From Clostridium sp. TW13 (GTDB taxonomy: Bacteria; Bacillota; Clostridia; Clostridiales; Clostridiaceae): a stretch of 64,000 bases of DNA. Of the stretch, positions 16,667 through 27,092 are shown in pieces. The DNA lies in NCBI RefSeq assembly GCF_024345225.1, contig NZ_BROD01000001.1, forward strand, positions 2,304,362-2,368,361. The letters are read 5' to 3'. How positions within the stretch are numbered: the first letter of the stretch is position 1; the number at the start of each line of letters is the position of its first letter. The position numbers and the translations under genes are program-made. A model generated the notes under the pieces. The model did not search any database. It was not told the DNA's origin and saw only the letters and a program-made list of their open reading frames with translations.

Positions 16667-16807
16667 CTAATTATAAAATTGCTTTTCTTTTTCTCCAGCC
16701 TCTTTAACTATAAGGCGTACTTCATTTTTATACTTAATCCCACTATGACAGTCAATATTCCTAAAGTAATCTAGTACTAATTTTTCCGCACTATCTATTA
16801 CCTGATT
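16667..16807 (-). pseudogene. C-terminal stub of a deaminase-like polymorphic toxin (relic 3)
   Basis: The minus frame reads NQVIDSAEKLVLDYF then GIKYKNEVRLIVKEAG and ends at TAG (16667-16669); a TAA bounds it upstream. The pattern 'VIDSEAKLLEY...G.I.L.TE' opens the fold of nucleic-acid deaminase toxins, though the catalytic His/Cys motifs are not present in what remains. No start codon. Confidence 0.45.
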
Positions 16808-17094
16808 TTACTATATATAACTAACAATTAAAATAATTATTTCATACAATACTTACTTTTTAAATCTTCTCTTGTTTTCTATCAAAAATATATTGGCTCA
16901 ATAAATTTTTTGAACTCTGTGCTATATACCACAAACCAAACTTTAATAATTATTAACCTGTTCGTAACTATATTTTTTCTTTATAAAGTAATATAATGTC
17001 AATGGACATGCTTTTAAGGATGCCTAAATTTTATGACTTATAGTAATTTAAATTTATTAGAAATATACTCAATAAATAATAAGGAGTGATTTTT

Positions 17095-17799
17095 ATGACA
17101 CTAAATATAGCACATCGTGGTTTCTCTGGAAAATATCCTGAAAATACCTTATTAGCCTTTAGAAAAGCAGTAGAAATAAAAGCTGATGGAATAGAGCTTG
17201 ATGTACAACTAACCAAGGACAATGTTCCTGTAATAATTCATGACGAAATGGTTGATAGAACCACAAACTCTTTTGGATTAGTAAAAAATTTCACTTATAA
17301 AGAAATAAAAAGATTAAATGCTGGCGGTAATGAAAGGATTCCTTCCTTAGAAGAATTCTTAGAACTGGCACATGACTCTAATATATTTGTTAACTTAGAG
17401 CTTAAGAATAGTATTTTCCCTTATGAAGGTTTAGAGGATATTGTTCTTAATTTATTAGAAAAGTACTCCATTTCAAAGGAGAAACTTATTCTTTCTTCTT
17501 TTAATCACAATTCCATGATGAAAATTAAAGAAATGGATTCTTCAATTAAGACAGGCTTATTATATGAATCCTGTTTATATAATCCTTACAATTATTTAAA
17601 GACAACAACAGCATCTGCTCTTCACCCATGCTTTGCATCCCTATTGCAAAACATAGATGAAACAAAGGACTTAATTGAAAAAAATGTTGAGATAAATACT
17701 TATACTGTTAACGATGTTGTTTATATGAAGGCCCTAATTGACTTAGGAGTAAACGGCATAATAACAAATTATCCTGATAGACTTAAGGAACTGCTATAA
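17095..17799 (+). CDS. glycerophosphodiester phosphodiesterase
   Basis: 234 residues from the ATG at 17095, with AAGGAG 8 bases upstream. GDPD signatures are clear: IAHRGFSGKYPENTLLAF (first catalytic His, Arg, Glu and Asn), ADGIELDVQLTKD (metal Glu/Asp), PVIIHDE (second His), LELK mid-protein and the NTYTVND and GVNGIITNYPD C-terminal strands. No signal peptide, so a cytoplasmic UgpQ-like enzyme releasing glycerol-3-phosphate from deacylated phospholipids. It stands alone between two terminator-like regions. Confidence 0.92.
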   Translation: MTLNIAHRGFSGKYPENTLLAFRKAVEIKADGIELDVQLTKDNVPVIIHDEMVDRTTNSFGLVKNFTYKEIKRLNAGGNERIPSLEEFLELAHDSNIFVNLELKNSIFPYEGLEDIVLNLLEKYSISKEKLILSSFNHNSMMKIKEMDSSIKTGLLYESCLYNPYNYLKTTTASALHPCFASLLQNIDETKDLIEKNVEINTYTVNDVVYMKALIDLGVNGIITNYPDRLKELL

Positions 17800-17805
17800 C
17801 TACCT

Positions 17806-17876
17806 ATAATATATATAAGTTCTATGATATATTATTCATTAAAGTTGAAGTTATGAATAAGTGAGATATAAGAGAG
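17806..17876. repeat. copy of a short dispersed repeat (family 2)
   Basis: Contains TATATATAAGTTCTA and the dyad core TTCATTAAAGTTGAAGTTATGAA (17835-17857), also seen with changes at 3822, 27026 and 61866. Confidence 0.45.
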
Positions 17877-17959
17877 GTTAGTAAAAAAGTAGTATTAAGA
17901 ATTCACTGTAATTGTATATAGCCAATGAAGGATAGCTAAACAGTTTGTAATTAGACATA

Positions 17960-18001
17960 AAAAATAGAGATGGAACTCATAGAATTTCCATCTCTATTTT
18001 T
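17960..18001. terminator. bidirectional terminator
   Basis: A perfect 16-bp stem (17960-17975 with 17986-18001) is bounded by A-run and T-run. It closes the minus transporter operon ending at 18012 and can also stop plus transcription from 17799. Confidence 0.9.
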
Positions 18002-18011
18002 ATAAACAAAT

Positions 18012-18938
18012 TTATCTTTCTTCTCTAAAATAAGATTCCCCTAAAGATTTAGGTGGCGAAGAATTCGCTTTCTTATTTGAGGATATAAACAATAAAACTA
18101 TTATTGTTAGTAAATATGGTGACATATCTAGAAAATACTTAAGATTTTCTGCACCTGGTATTCTGAAGGATAGGATATCTAACGCTCCAAATAAATATGC
18201 TACAATAGCAGCTTTTAAAGGATTCCAAGTAGCAAAAATTACTAAGGCAACGGCAATCCATCCTCTTCCTGATGTAATATTTTCTTGCCATACTGGTACA
18301 TAAACTAGTGAAAGATATGCTCCTGCAAGTCCACACAACGCTCCTCCTGTACAAATATGTACATACTTATATAGAATAACGTTGATGCCTGAAGTTTCTG
18401 CTGCATAAGGATTTTCTCCCACAGCCTTTAGATTCATTCCAAAACCTGTCTTGTACATATATATCATGATTATTACTACTAAAATAATGCTAAAGTAAAA
18501 CAATACATCATGACTAAACAGTATCTTTCCCACAACAGGTATATCCCCTAGTAATGGAATCTTCTTTTCACTAAAGAATTTAGTTATCTTTTCAGGTAGA
18601 GGAACTCCAACAACACTTTTTCCAAGCATGCTGGCAAAACCTGATCCGAATATAGCCAAGGTTAATCCGGTTACAACTTGATTTGCTCTCAAGGTAACTG
18701 TAATAAATGCATATATAAAGTTTGCTGCAGCTCCTGCAAGAATTGCAGCAAGTGTAGCTAAAATTGGATTTTGAGTTGAACTGGCAACCAAAACTCCAGA
18801 AACTGCACCAATTAACATTACACCTTCAACTCCAAGATTTAAGTTTCCAACCTTTTCAGTTAATATTTCTCCAAGGGTTGCTAGTAGTATAGGAGTTCCT
18901 GCAACTAAAGCTGCTGCTAAAAATGCTACTATATTCAT
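18012..18938 (-). CDS. nucleoside ABC transporter permease (BMP-type, NupQ-like)
   Basis: 308 residues, about eight to nine membrane segments. The N-terminus (LVAGTPILLATLGEILTEKVG) and LNLGVEGVMLIGA are typical of the second permease of BMP-type purine/nucleoside importers. Its start at 18938 overlaps the stop of the permease upstream, so the two are translated together. Part of the xpt-linked operon under a guanine riboswitch. Confidence 0.88.
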   Translation of the reverse strand: MNIVAFLAAALVAGTPILLATLGEILTEKVGNLNLGVEGVMLIGAVSGVLVASSTQNPILATLAAILAGAAANFIYAFITVTLRANQVVTGLTLAIFGSGFASMLGKSVVGVPLPEKITKFFSEKKIPLLGDIPVVGKILFSHDVLFYFSIILVVIIMIYMYKTGFGMNLKAVGENPYAAETSGINVILYKYVHICTGGALCGLAGAYLSLVYVPVWQENITSGRGWIAVALVIFATWNPLKAAIVAYLFGALDILSFRIPGAENLKYFLDMSPYLLTIIVLLFISSNKKANSSPPKSLGESYFREER

Positions 18939-19996
18939 TATGCATTCTCCTTTCTCTTAAATATCACTCTATAATCTATGAAAAATTGACTTCCTAATAC
19001 AAAGAATAATATTAGAGCTTGTATAACTAAAGACACAGCATTTGGTATACCAAAAACTATTTGAATGTTATTACCACCACATACTAAACCAGCAAATAAA
19101 ATAGATACTATAGTCATAGCTACAGGTGATAAATTAGCAAGCCATGCAATTATAATTCCTGTTGAACCAGCATTGGCAGCTAAATCTACATTTAAAGTAT
19201 GACTTACACCAGCTGCTTGAGTGAAACCTACTATTCCACATATGGCTCCTGATATAAATATAGTCTTTAAAACAGTTTTACTTATCTTAATTCCTGAATA
19301 CTTAGCTGTATTTTCTCCTTCTCCAATAACCATTGCTTCAAAGCCAGATTTGCTTTTCTTAATATATACTCCATAAATGATTACTAACACTAATACTATA
19401 ATCCAACCTATATGTACTCCAAATAAACTAGGTAATCTGGCTGCATCTGAAAAACTAGCTATTTTTTGAAAGCCTTGTGCACTCTTATCTCTTAATGGTC
19501 CAAATTGAAGGTACATGATAAGTTTTTCTGCTATGTAATTTAGCATTAATGTAACTATAGTTTCATTTGCATTAAACTTAACCTTTGTAATACCTGCTAT
19601 AAGTCCCCATAAGCCTCCAAATAATGTTGCAACTACAAACATCAATACAAGTACTAAAATCTTATTTAAGCCTGTACAGTTTAAAGCTACTAAGGTTGCA
19701 CCTAAGCCTCCCATTAGTATTTGTCCATTTCCACCAATGTTCCAAAACTTCATTCTGAAAGCATAAGAAATTCCTATTGCTGCTCCCAATAACGGAATGG
19801 CATCTACCAAAGTTCTTTTAATCTTATTTGCTGATCCAAAAGCACCTTGAAATATTTGAACTAATACTTCCAAAGGATTATATCCTAGTGCAATTATGAT
19901 TATAGAGGAAGTAACCAGTGCCAATATTATAGCTATTATCTTTATAGTAAAGGCATTTACTTTTGTACAATCTTCTCTTTTAACTATATTAACCAA
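18938..19996 (-). CDS. nucleoside ABC transporter permease (BMP-type, NupP-like)
   Basis: 352 residues with about nine to ten hydrophobic segments. It carries the LVDAIPLLGAAIGISYAFR and FWNIGGNGQILMGG segments characteristic of the branched-chain/BMP permease family. The start at 19996 overlaps the 3' end of the ATPase gene (stop at 19989) by 8 bases. Together with 18012-18938 it forms the membrane channel for purine nucleosides. Confidence 0.88.
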   Translation of the reverse strand: MVNIVKREDCTKVNAFTIKIIAIILALVTSSIIIIALGYNPLEVLVQIFQGAFGSANKIKRTLVDAIPLLGAAIGISYAFRMKFWNIGGNGQILMGGLGATLVALNCTGLNKILVLVLMFVVATLFGGLWGLIAGITKVKFNANETIVTLMLNYIAEKLIMYLQFGPLRDKSAQGFQKIASFSDAARLPSLFGVHIGWIIVLVLVIIYGVYIKKSKSGFEAMVIGEGENTAKYSGIKISKTVLKTIFISGAICGIVGFTQAAGVSHTLNVDLAANAGSTGIIIAWLANLSPVAMTIVSILFAGLVCGGNNIQIVFGIPNAVSLVIQALILFFVLGSQFFIDYRVIFKRKENA

Positions 19997-21518
19997 CTTC
20001 TACTCCCTCTCTCTCCTTAGCATTTACTCCAACCATCATGGCTCCTATATTTTCTTTAGTAATTTCTTCATCCTGTAGAATACCTTCAGATTTTCCTTGA
20101 TTTAAAACCATAACTCTATCAGAAATCTTAATTAATACATCTAGTTCTTCTCCAATAAACAACACTGCTGACCCATTTTTCTTTGCTTCATCTATTAACT
20201 CATATATCTTATGACAAGTATGAATATCAAGTCCTCTTACTGGGTAAGCCATAATTATTACAGATGGGTTTTCACTCAATTCTCTTCCCAAAAGAATCTT
20301 TTGAATATTTCCACCTGATAAATTTTTTATTGGATAATCTACACCTTTTGTTTTAACTTCAAGATTCTTAATTATATCATTGGCTACAGAAACATATTTG
20401 CTTCTATTTATAAATCTTGTTTTTTCTTTATAAATTCCCCTAAGCATTAAATTTTCTGCTATACCTTTTGTTCCAATAAGACCTTTATTAAGTCTGTCTT
20501 CTGGAATATAGGCAACATTTATGTTTTCAGCTATTAACTCTCTTAGATTTTTGCCTGTACATTCTTTACCATTTATAGATATCTTCCCTTTATTAGCTTT
20601 GATAATTCCGCATATAGCATCACAAAGTTCTACCTGCCCAGATCCCATAATACCTGCAACACCTAAAACTTCTCCCCTGTGTATATCAAAACTTATATCC
20701 TTAAGTATGTTTAAATTTGCTTTTTCATAAGATAAATTTTCTACTTTTAGAGCTACTTCACCTTTTTCAACATCTGTCTTTCTAATTTCAAGGTCTTGCT
20801 CATTACCTACCATTAAGGCAGCTAACTTTTTACCATCAGTAGATAGTGTAGGTAGTGTTTCCACTACCTCACCCTTTCTTAGCACTGTAATTTTATCAGA
20901 GATTTCTAAAACCTCATCCATCTTATGACTTATAAAAATTACTGAGCAGTTATTTTCTTTTAATCTTCTCATTATTTTAAATAACTTTATTGTCTCATTT
21001 TCAGTAAAAACTGTAGTTGGCTCGTCTAGAATTAATAATTTTGCCCCTTTGTACATTACCTTTAATATTTCAAGGTACTGTTTCTCCCCAATAGACATAT
21101 CTTTAACCCTTTTACTTAAATTAATGTCTAAATCATACTCATTACAAATTGCAAGGATAGCTTTTTCACTTTCTTTGTTGCCTTTTAGAAAACCTCTTTT
21201 TTCCCCTAAAACTATGTTTTCTAACGCTGTCATATTATCAACAAGTTTAAAATGTTGAAATACAGTTCCTATGCCACTAGCTTTTGCATCTTTAGGACTT
21301 CTAAAGTTAACTGTTTTTCCTTCTACTTCAATTATTCCTTCATCCTTGGTATATATACCTGAAAGAATATTTATAAAAGTACTTTTCCCAGATCCATTCT
21401 CCCCTAATAAAGCATGAATCTCACCTTTATTAATTTGTAAACTTATATTATTATTTGCCTTTAATGAACCAAAACTTTTTGTAATGCCTTTTACTGATAA
21501 AAAGGGTGTATTATTCAT
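19989..21518 (-). CDS. nucleoside ABC transporter, tandem ATP-binding protein (NupO-like)
   Basis: 509 residues made of two ABC domains. The first has GENGSGKST (about residue 39), signature region SIGEKQYLE and LLILDEPTTV. The second has GIMGSGQVE in place of a Walker A lysine motif, NLSGGNIQK and IIMAYPVRGLD in place of a canonical Walker B DEP. As usual for this RbsA-like family, only the first site looks fully catalytic. AGGAGG precedes the ATG. It energises the permeases encoded immediately downstream. Confidence 0.9.
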   Translation of the reverse strand: MNNTPFLSVKGITKSFGSLKANNNISLQINKGEIHALLGENGSGKSTFINILSGIYTKDEGIIEVEGKTVNFRSPKDAKASGIGTVFQHFKLVDNMTALENIVLGEKRGFLKGNKESEKAILAICNEYDLDINLSKRVKDMSIGEKQYLEILKVMYKGAKLLILDEPTTVFTENETIKLFKIMRRLKENNCSVIFISHKMDEVLEISDKITVLRKGEVVETLPTLSTDGKKLAALMVGNEQDLEIRKTDVEKGEVALKVENLSYEKANLNILKDISFDIHRGEVLGVAGIMGSGQVELCDAICGIIKANKGKISINGKECTGKNLRELIAENINVAYIPEDRLNKGLIGTKGIAENLMLRGIYKEKTRFINRSKYVSVANDIIKNLEVKTKGVDYPIKNLSGGNIQKILLGRELSENPSVIIMAYPVRGLDIHTCHKIYELIDEAKKNGSAVLFIGEELDVLIKISDRVMVLNQGKSEGILQDEEITKENIGAMMVGVNAKEREGVEVG

Positions 21519-21548
21519 AAGAGCGAGCCTCCTAAACTTTTCTATTTA

Positions 21549-22658
21549 TTAATTCTTTGGAATTGAACCATCTACACCTTCAACGAACCATTTCATATTC
21601 CAGATTTCATCATCTTTCATTGTTGTGCCTGCTGGAACCTTAACAGCTCCTGTTTGATCTTTTATAGGTCCTACGAATATCTTATTTTTACCTGATATTA
21701 TATCTGCCTTTGCTGCATCAACCTTAGCCTGTGCTCCTGCTGGTGCTAAAGATGTTAATGGAGTTATATCAACCATTCCTGTTTCTATTCCACCCCAATA
21801 TTTTTCTGATTTGAAGTTTCCTGCTTGTATTTCTTTTATTTCTTTAACATAGTATTTACCCCAATCAAAAGTTGTTGAAGTTAATACTGATTTTGGTGCT
21901 GATTTAGACATATCTGTATCATATCCTATAGAGAAAACTCCCTTAGATTCTGCTGCTTGTTGTGGTCCTAGAGAATCTTGATGTTGAGCGATTACGTCTG
22001 CACCCTTGTCTATTAAAGCTAAAGCTGCATCTTTTTCCTTTGCTGGATCATACCAAGTATTTGTCCAAACAACCTTTACTGTAGCCTTAGGATTAACTGA
22101 TCTCAATCCAAGAGTAAATGCATTTATTCCTCTTATTACTTCTGGTATTGGGAATGCTCCAACATAACCTACAGTATTGCTCTTTGTCTTCATTCCAGCT
22201 ACAATTCCTGATAAGTATCTTGCTTGATACATTCTTCCAAAGTATTGAGCCATATTATCATTTAGTTCATATCCTGAACAATGAAGGAATTTTACATCTG
22301 GATATTTCTTTGCAGATTCTAAAATACCGTCTTGGAATCCAAAGCTTGTACCGACAATAACATTTGCTCCTTGATCTACAAGATCATCAACCACTTGTTC
22401 AACTGCTGCCTTATCTTCTTTTACTGATTCCTTGTATATAGTCTTTACTCCAGTTTCTTTTTCTAGATACTTTCTTCCAGTATCATGCGCTTGAGTATAA
22501 CCTCCATCATTTACATCCCCTATGTAAACAAATCCAACCTTTACTTCCTTTTTGCTATCATTTTTTGCACTTGTTCCTTCGCTTTTTGAGCTACATCCTG
22601 CTAAAAGCATAGATGACATTACTAGTGCCGTTGCAACTAATTTAATAACTTTTTTCAT
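21549..22658 (-). CDS. BMP-family substrate-binding lipoprotein (purine nucleoside receptor)
   Basis: 369 residues from the ATG at 22658 (MKKVIKLVATALV), which has AAGGAGG upstream and gives a proper lipoprotein signal with lipobox LLAGC; the longer frame to 22721 only overlaps xpt. The mature protein shows the BMP fold (VKVGFVYIGDVNDGGYTQAHD, VIVGTSFGFQDG, VGYVGAFPIPEVIRGINAF). BMP proteins bind nucleosides at the outer face of the membrane and deliver them to the permeases. Position behind xpt and a guanine riboswitch points to guanosine, inosine or xanthosine as ligand. Confidence 0.9.
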   Translation of the reverse strand: MKKVIKLVATALVMSSMLLAGCSSKSEGTSAKNDSKKEVKVGFVYIGDVNDGGYTQAHDTGRKYLEKETGVKTIYKESVKEDKAAVEQVVDDLVDQGANVIVGTSFGFQDGILESAKKYPDVKFLHCSGYELNDNMAQYFGRMYQARYLSGIVAGMKTKSNTVGYVGAFPIPEVIRGINAFTLGLRSVNPKATVKVVWTNTWYDPAKEKDAALALIDKGADVIAQHQDSLGPQQAAESKGVFSIGYDTDMSKSAPKSVLTSTTFDWGKYYVKEIKEIQAGNFKSEKYWGGIETGMVDITPLTSLAPAGAQAKVDAAKADIISGKNKIFVGPIKDQTGAVKVPAGTTMKDDEIWNMKWFVEGVDGSIPKN

Positions 22659-22692
22659 CCTTATTTTCCTCCTTAAATTAACCTTATCTATA

Positions 22693-23265
22693 CTATTTAA
22701 AATAAACTTGATTATTATCAAATCTATCTATAATAGCTAGTGATTCAACCTTAACATCTAAACTTTCAATTACTTCTCTTCCTGGCTGGAATCCTTTTTC
22801 AATGACTATTCCAACCCCTATTGGATTTGCATTTGCTTGTCTCACTATATCTATAAGACCTTTTGCAGCACATCCATTAGCTAAAAAATCATCTATTATT
22901 AATATCTGATCTCCTTCATTTATAAAATCCTTAGAAACTCTGACAAAATAATCTTTGTTTTTTGTAAATGAATGAACATAAGATTGATATACATTGTTTC
23001 CAAGCTTTGAATCATCCATCTTCTTTGCAAAAACCACTGGCACATTATCAAAATGTTGAGCCACTATAGTTGCAATACCAATGCCTGATGCTTCTATGGT
23101 AAGTATTTTAGTAACCTTTGTATCTGAAAATCTTCTTTTGAATTCTTTACCGAATTCATTAAAAAGAGCCACATCCATTTGGTGATTAAGAAAACTGTCC
23201 ACCTTTAATATGTTGCCATTTAAAACAACGCCATCTTCTAGGATTCTTTTTTTCAGTAACTCCAT
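22693..23265 (-). CDS. xpt: xanthine phosphoribosyltransferase
   Basis: 190 residues, the family's usual length. It salvages xanthine (and guanine) with PRPP to form XMP. Recognisable parts are LKRILEDG-type start ([20 protein letters not shown]), [12 protein letters not shown], the FAKK segment and the PRPP loop [16 protein letters not shown] precedes the ATG at 23265. The guanine riboswitch and terminator upstream control it together with the nucleoside transporter genes downstream. Confidence 0.93.
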   Translation of the reverse strand: MELLKKRILEDGVVLNGNILKVDSFLNHQMDVALFNEFGKEFKRRFSDTKVTKILTIEASGIGIATIVAQHFDNVPVVFAKKMDDSKLGNNVYQSYVHSFTKNKDYFVRVSKDFINEGDQILIIDDFLANGCAAKGLIDIVRQANANPIGVGIVIEKGFQPGREVIESLDVKVESLAIIDRFDNNQVYFK

Positions 23266-23314
23266 ATTAAGTAATCCCCCTTTATTAGACTAAATTTATT
23301 TCTCGTATAAAAAC

Positions 23315-23345
23315 AAAAAATTCCCAAGAGTTACCTCCTAGGAAT
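23315..23345 (-). terminator. terminator of the guanine riboswitch
   Basis: An 11-bp stem with G-U pairs (23335-23345 with 23320-23330, loop GTAA) is followed by six T on the minus strand and lies between the aptamer and xpt. Confidence 0.8.
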
Positions 23346-23450
23346 ATATAAATTACTATAAAGCTATGCACCCTTTAAATCTAATTCTTAATAAAAATAT
23401 AAGAATCAGGAGTTAAAACGTACTTACGTTAGCTTATAAAATATTATATA

Positions 23451-23517
23451 CTCGTAGTCAGGCGGTTTACGGCACCCTGGTAGAAACATTCGATCCATAT
23501 TATCGAACATATACGAG
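23451..23517 (-). promoter_or_regulatory. guanine-type purine riboswitch
   Basis: 67 bases closed by P1 CTCGTA/TACGAG, with the J1/2 ATATGG-type segment, J2/3 GTTTCTACC and CCGTAAA of the purine aptamer. The specificity position reads C in GACTAC, which pairs with guanine (adenine riboswitches have T). Downstream terminator and xpt confirm the role: purine excess should turn the operon off. Confidence 0.93.
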
Positions 23518-23826
23518 AATCTTATTAACTTGTCTACATTGTTTATAGATGTATAATACTTATTAAATTACTTAATTGCAATTTTAAAATACTTAAATTT
23601 TGAAACTATTTCTTTCTTTCAAACGTTTACAGCAAACATTTTTGCTTCTTTTCGTGCTTTTTAATTTTAATTGGTTTCAAATTATTACTTTTTCATAAAT
23701 TTCGACTTATTTTTATTATTTTCTTAACAATATTCTAGTTTAGTAGATACTTTGTTAAAATTTCATTCATATATTTATAAAAGAGTTGAGAGAAACTATA
23801 AGCTTCTCCCATCTAAAAAAATTGCA
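23518..23826. other. A+T-rich intergenic region
   Basis: About 310 bases between the riboswitch promoter side and the end of the TtcA-like gene. It must hold the promoter of the xpt operon on the minus strand. I see no gene and no further structured RNA. Confidence 0.5.
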
Positions 23827-24690
23827 TTATTCTTCAAATCTTTCCAAAAAGCTATGCTTTACCTCATCTTTTTCCCAACCTAAAATAGAATCCATACTTA
23901 CATTTTCTGCTGATTTAAATATTGATTTATCTACATCTGGAAAAGTCTTTTTAAGTTCTGCTATAAGATCCTTTATCTCATATCTCTTGTTTCCTATCTT
24001 TTCAGCAGCTATCATACAAGCACAATTAAGTGGCCAAATTCCAGCATTTTGAGTAAACTTTTTGATATAATCCTCTTCAATATAATACATTGGTCTTATT
24101 AACTGCATCTTTTGAAAGTTTTTAGACTTAAGCTTTGGCAGCATAGTTTTGAAGTTTCCACCATACAAAACATTAAGCATGGTAGTTTCTATTACGTCAT
24201 TAAAATGATGTCCTAGTGCAACCTTATTGCAACCAAGCTCCTCTGCTTTACCATATAAAGCTCCTCTTCTCATTCTTGCACACATATAGCAAGGATAGTC
24301 CTTAGCTATTCTATCTACCACTTCAAATATATTTGAATCATATATCTGCAGTGGTATATTTAAGTACTTACAGTTATCAATTAGTAATTCCTTTATATTT
24401 TCATGGTATCCAGGATCCATACAAATAAATTCAAGTTCAAAATTCATTTGCCCATGCTTCTTCAGTTCTTGAAATAACTTAGCCATTAAAAGGCTATCCT
24501 TCCCCCCTGAAATTGCTACAGCAATCCTGTCCCCTTCTTCTACTAATTTATAATCTCTTACGGCTCTAGTAAACTTTGTCCATATATGTTTCCTATATTT
24601 TTTAATTATACTTCTCTCTATTTCGTCTAAAGGTTTCCTTTCATTAAAAGGAACCAGTATGTCACAACCTTTTCCTGCTATATCACTCAT
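23827..24690 (-). CDS. TtcA/TtuA-type tRNA sulfurtransferase-like ATPase
   Basis: 287 residues from the ATG at 24690 (MSDIAGKGCD), chosen because GAGGTGA lies 8 bases upstream; the frame extends to 24756 without a ribosome site. The PP-loop ATP pyrophosphatase motif SGGKDSLL is near residue 82, the CYMC pair near 155 and a further NCAC pair near 225 could hold a 4Fe-4S cluster. Members thiolate tRNA (2-thiocytidine-32 in TtcA). Clostridial proteins of this subgroup are not all characterised, so the exact modification is uncertain. Confidence 0.8.
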   Translation of the reverse strand: MSDIAGKGCDILVPFNERKPLDEIERSIIKKYRKHIWTKFTRAVRDYKLVEEGDRIAVAISGGKDSLLMAKLFQELKKHGQMNFELEFICMDPGYHENIKELLIDNCKYLNIPLQIYDSNIFEVVDRIAKDYPCYMCARMRRGALYGKAEELGCNKVALGHHFNDVIETTMLNVLYGGNFKTMLPKLKSKNFQKMQLIRPMYYIEEDYIKKFTQNAGIWPLNCACMIAAEKIGNKRYEIKDLIAELKKTFPDVDKSIFKSAENVSMDSILGWEKDEVKHSFLERFEE

Positions 24691-24791
24691 TGCTTCAATC
24701 ACCTCAGTATTTTTTATGCTATAGTATAGTTTACGACTTACTGAGGATTTGTGCAATATATTCTGTATTTTTCACTACAACAAATTAATGT

Positions 24792-26852
24792 TTATATTGA
24801 AAACTTCCCTATCATGTTCTCTAATTTAGTCACTACCTCTTTAAGTTCCTCTGCTGATTGTGATACATTCTTTACAGATTCCACTTGATCAAACACAGAA
24901 GCAGATACTTCTTCAATTGCAGCTGCTGACTCCTGCGCAATAGCAGTGATACCTTGAATTGAATCTACTACATCATCCTTATAATGCCTTATATTTTCTA
25001 TATTGCTTATCAAGTTTCCTACCTTATTGTTCATTTTATCAAAGGCAACCTTCATGTCACTTATACTATTTTTAGAATTCTCCATAAAGTGATTAGCTTC
25101 CGCTAAAGTGCTGTTGGATTTATTTATATCTGCCTCAGTATTATTGATTTCACTGCAAATTTCTCCTATTATTTTGCCAATCTTTTTAGTTGCATCCGCA
25201 GTGTTCTCAGATAAACTTCTTATCTCATCTGCAACTACTCCAAAGCCTTTACCAGCCTCACCTGCTCTTGCTGCTTCAATAGCTGCATTTAAAGCCAATA
25301 GCTTTGTTTGTTCTGAAATTTTTCCTATAGTAACAGTAATATCTTCAATAAACTTTGACTTATCTGATAAATCTTTTACTTGCTCTCTGTTTTTTTCTCC
25401 AGCTTTTCCAGCCTTCTCTATCTTTTCAACCAATTGTTCTACAGTTTTTATTGCTTCATCATTAACATTATTAACTTCTACTAAGTAACTTTTTATTCTA
25501 TCAGTTACATGAAATACATTTTCAATTTGATCTGATAGGTAAATTAGTTTCTCTGAGCCACTTTCAGCTTTTTCTGCTTGTTCTTTTGATCCTTCTGCTA
25601 AGAAAGTCATAGATTCATTTATACTATGAGCTGTATTTTCTAAGTTTTCAGTTGCGATGTTCAAGTTATGTGAATGATTAAAGGTTTCATTTGAACAACC
25701 TTTTATATCTAAAATAATGCTCTTTAATGTTCTTCTTAAATTGATTACTGAACGTCCAATTATACCCGTCTCATCCTTATATCTATTTATCTTATCTCCA
25801 AGACCTTGATCTTTTAAATTTAAGTCTGAAGTGACATTTACGAGATATGTAATGTCTTTAATTGGATTACTTATCTTTCTACTGATAACAAATGCTAAAA
25901 TAGAAACTGCAATACATATTCCCATAGTTATAATGAAAATAACCATTATAGAGGAATTCATCTCACTAAAGATATCACTTTCTTCTACAGTTACTCCTAA
26001 TATTTCTCCATTGACAAGCTTACTATAATATAAAACAGATTTTTTCCCTTGATTATTATAATACTGTACCTTACTTGTGTCCTTAGTTAAATTTATATTA
26101 TTACCTAACACTGCCTTAACAGACTTGCCCGCAGTTTGCTTTTTATTAACCAAATACTCCATATTATTATTAGCTAAGAAAAAATAGCCCTCATTATAAA
26201 CCTTTAAAGAATTTATCATTTTTTCGTAATTATCGAAAAATAACTCCACAGATATCATTGCAACAAGTTCATCGTTAATAAAAAGAGGTCTTGTAAGGGA
26301 AATTCTCTTGCTCTTGCTAGCTTCGTCCTCATAAGGATCTCTCCAAGTATCATATCTGCTTTGAGCAGGTTTATAATACCACTCTAACTTTTTATTATCT
26401 TCTTTAAAATCTTCTTTATTATACCTTTGAACCTTTGAAAGATCTGATCCTAAGTTATCTCTTTTATAAGTTATTTCTTGAAGAGATTCTGTTAATTTAG
26501 GATTTACTATCACTGATACTGAAGAAGCTTCTCTATATGTCTGTGATATTTTTTGAACGTAAGCATCTACCATCTTCACATAATCTGCAGTATATTTTTC
26601 ATCACCCTTTAGCTTGCTTTTATCTACAGTTGTTGATAAAAAATAATCTATACTATCAATATAATTTTCTGCATTTAATAAAACGCTATTAATTGAATTT
26701 GCTTTATTCTTAGAGAGTTGCACTAAATTATCTTCCATTCCACTTCTAATAATACTCTTAGTTTTTATAGTAGCTATTGCTGTAATAATTATAGATGTCA
26801 GTAAACAACAACAAACAATAGCTACAATTATTTTATTAGATATTTTTTTCAT
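24792..26852 (-). CDS. methyl-accepting chemotaxis protein
   Basis: 686 residues. Membrane helix about 8-30, extracytoplasmic Cache-type sensor about 35-285 (with [20 protein letters not shown]), second helix about 290-315, HAMP region, and a long cytoplasmic signalling domain whose tip [20 protein letters not shown] is intact. It should sense a small ligand outside and signal to CheA/CheW. No chemotaxis genes adjoin it, which is normal for dispersed receptors. Confidence 0.93.
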   Translation of the reverse strand: MKKISNKIIVAIVCCCLLTSIIITAIATIKTKSIIRSGMEDNLVQLSKNKANSINSVLLNAENYIDSIDYFLSTTVDKSKLKGDEKYTADYVKMVDAYVQKISQTYREASSVSVIVNPKLTESLQEITYKRDNLGSDLSKVQRYNKEDFKEDNKKLEWYYKPAQSRYDTWRDPYEDEASKSKRISLTRPLFINDELVAMISVELFFDNYEKMINSLKVYNEGYFFLANNNMEYLVNKKQTAGKSVKAVLGNNINLTKDTSKVQYYNNQGKKSVLYYSKLVNGEILGVTVEESDIFSEMNSSIMVIFIITMGICIAVSILAFVISRKISNPIKDITYLVNVTSDLNLKDQGLGDKINRYKDETGIIGRSVINLRRTLKSIILDIKGCSNETFNHSHNLNIATENLENTAHSINESMTFLAEGSKEQAEKAESGSEKLIYLSDQIENVFHVTDRIKSYLVEVNNVNDEAIKTVEQLVEKIEKAGKAGEKNREQVKDLSDKSKFIEDITVTIGKISEQTKLLALNAAIEAARAGEAGKGFGVVADEIRSLSENTADATKKIGKIIGEICSEINNTEADINKSNSTLAEANHFMENSKNSISDMKVAFDKMNNKVGNLISNIENIRHYKDDVVDSIQGITAIAQESAAAIEEVSASVFDQVESVKNVSQSAEELKEVVTKLENMIGKFSI

Positions 26853-27025
26853 ATAGGTACCTCACTCCACTCAAACTATTTTTCAATTGCAGTGTAATAT
26901 ACCTATACTTACTTTTTTATTGAGATTAAGTTATTTTTATGTTAAATATAACAAAACTTATTATCTTTCTATAATTTAGTATATATTCTTTGACATATAT
27001 AAGTTCTAATTAATTCTTGCCTCCT

Positions 27026-27080
27026 GCTTATTCATAACTTTAGCTTGGATAAACAATATTTCTTAGATTATATATATAAC
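27026..27080. repeat. copy of a short dispersed repeat (family 2)
   Basis: CTTATTCATAACTT...ATAAACAATATTTCTTAGAT...TATATATAAC resembles the copies at 3822 and 17806. A TATATAAGTTCTAATTA piece precedes it at 26997. Confidence 0.4.
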
Positions 27081-27092
27081 TTCCCACAATAC

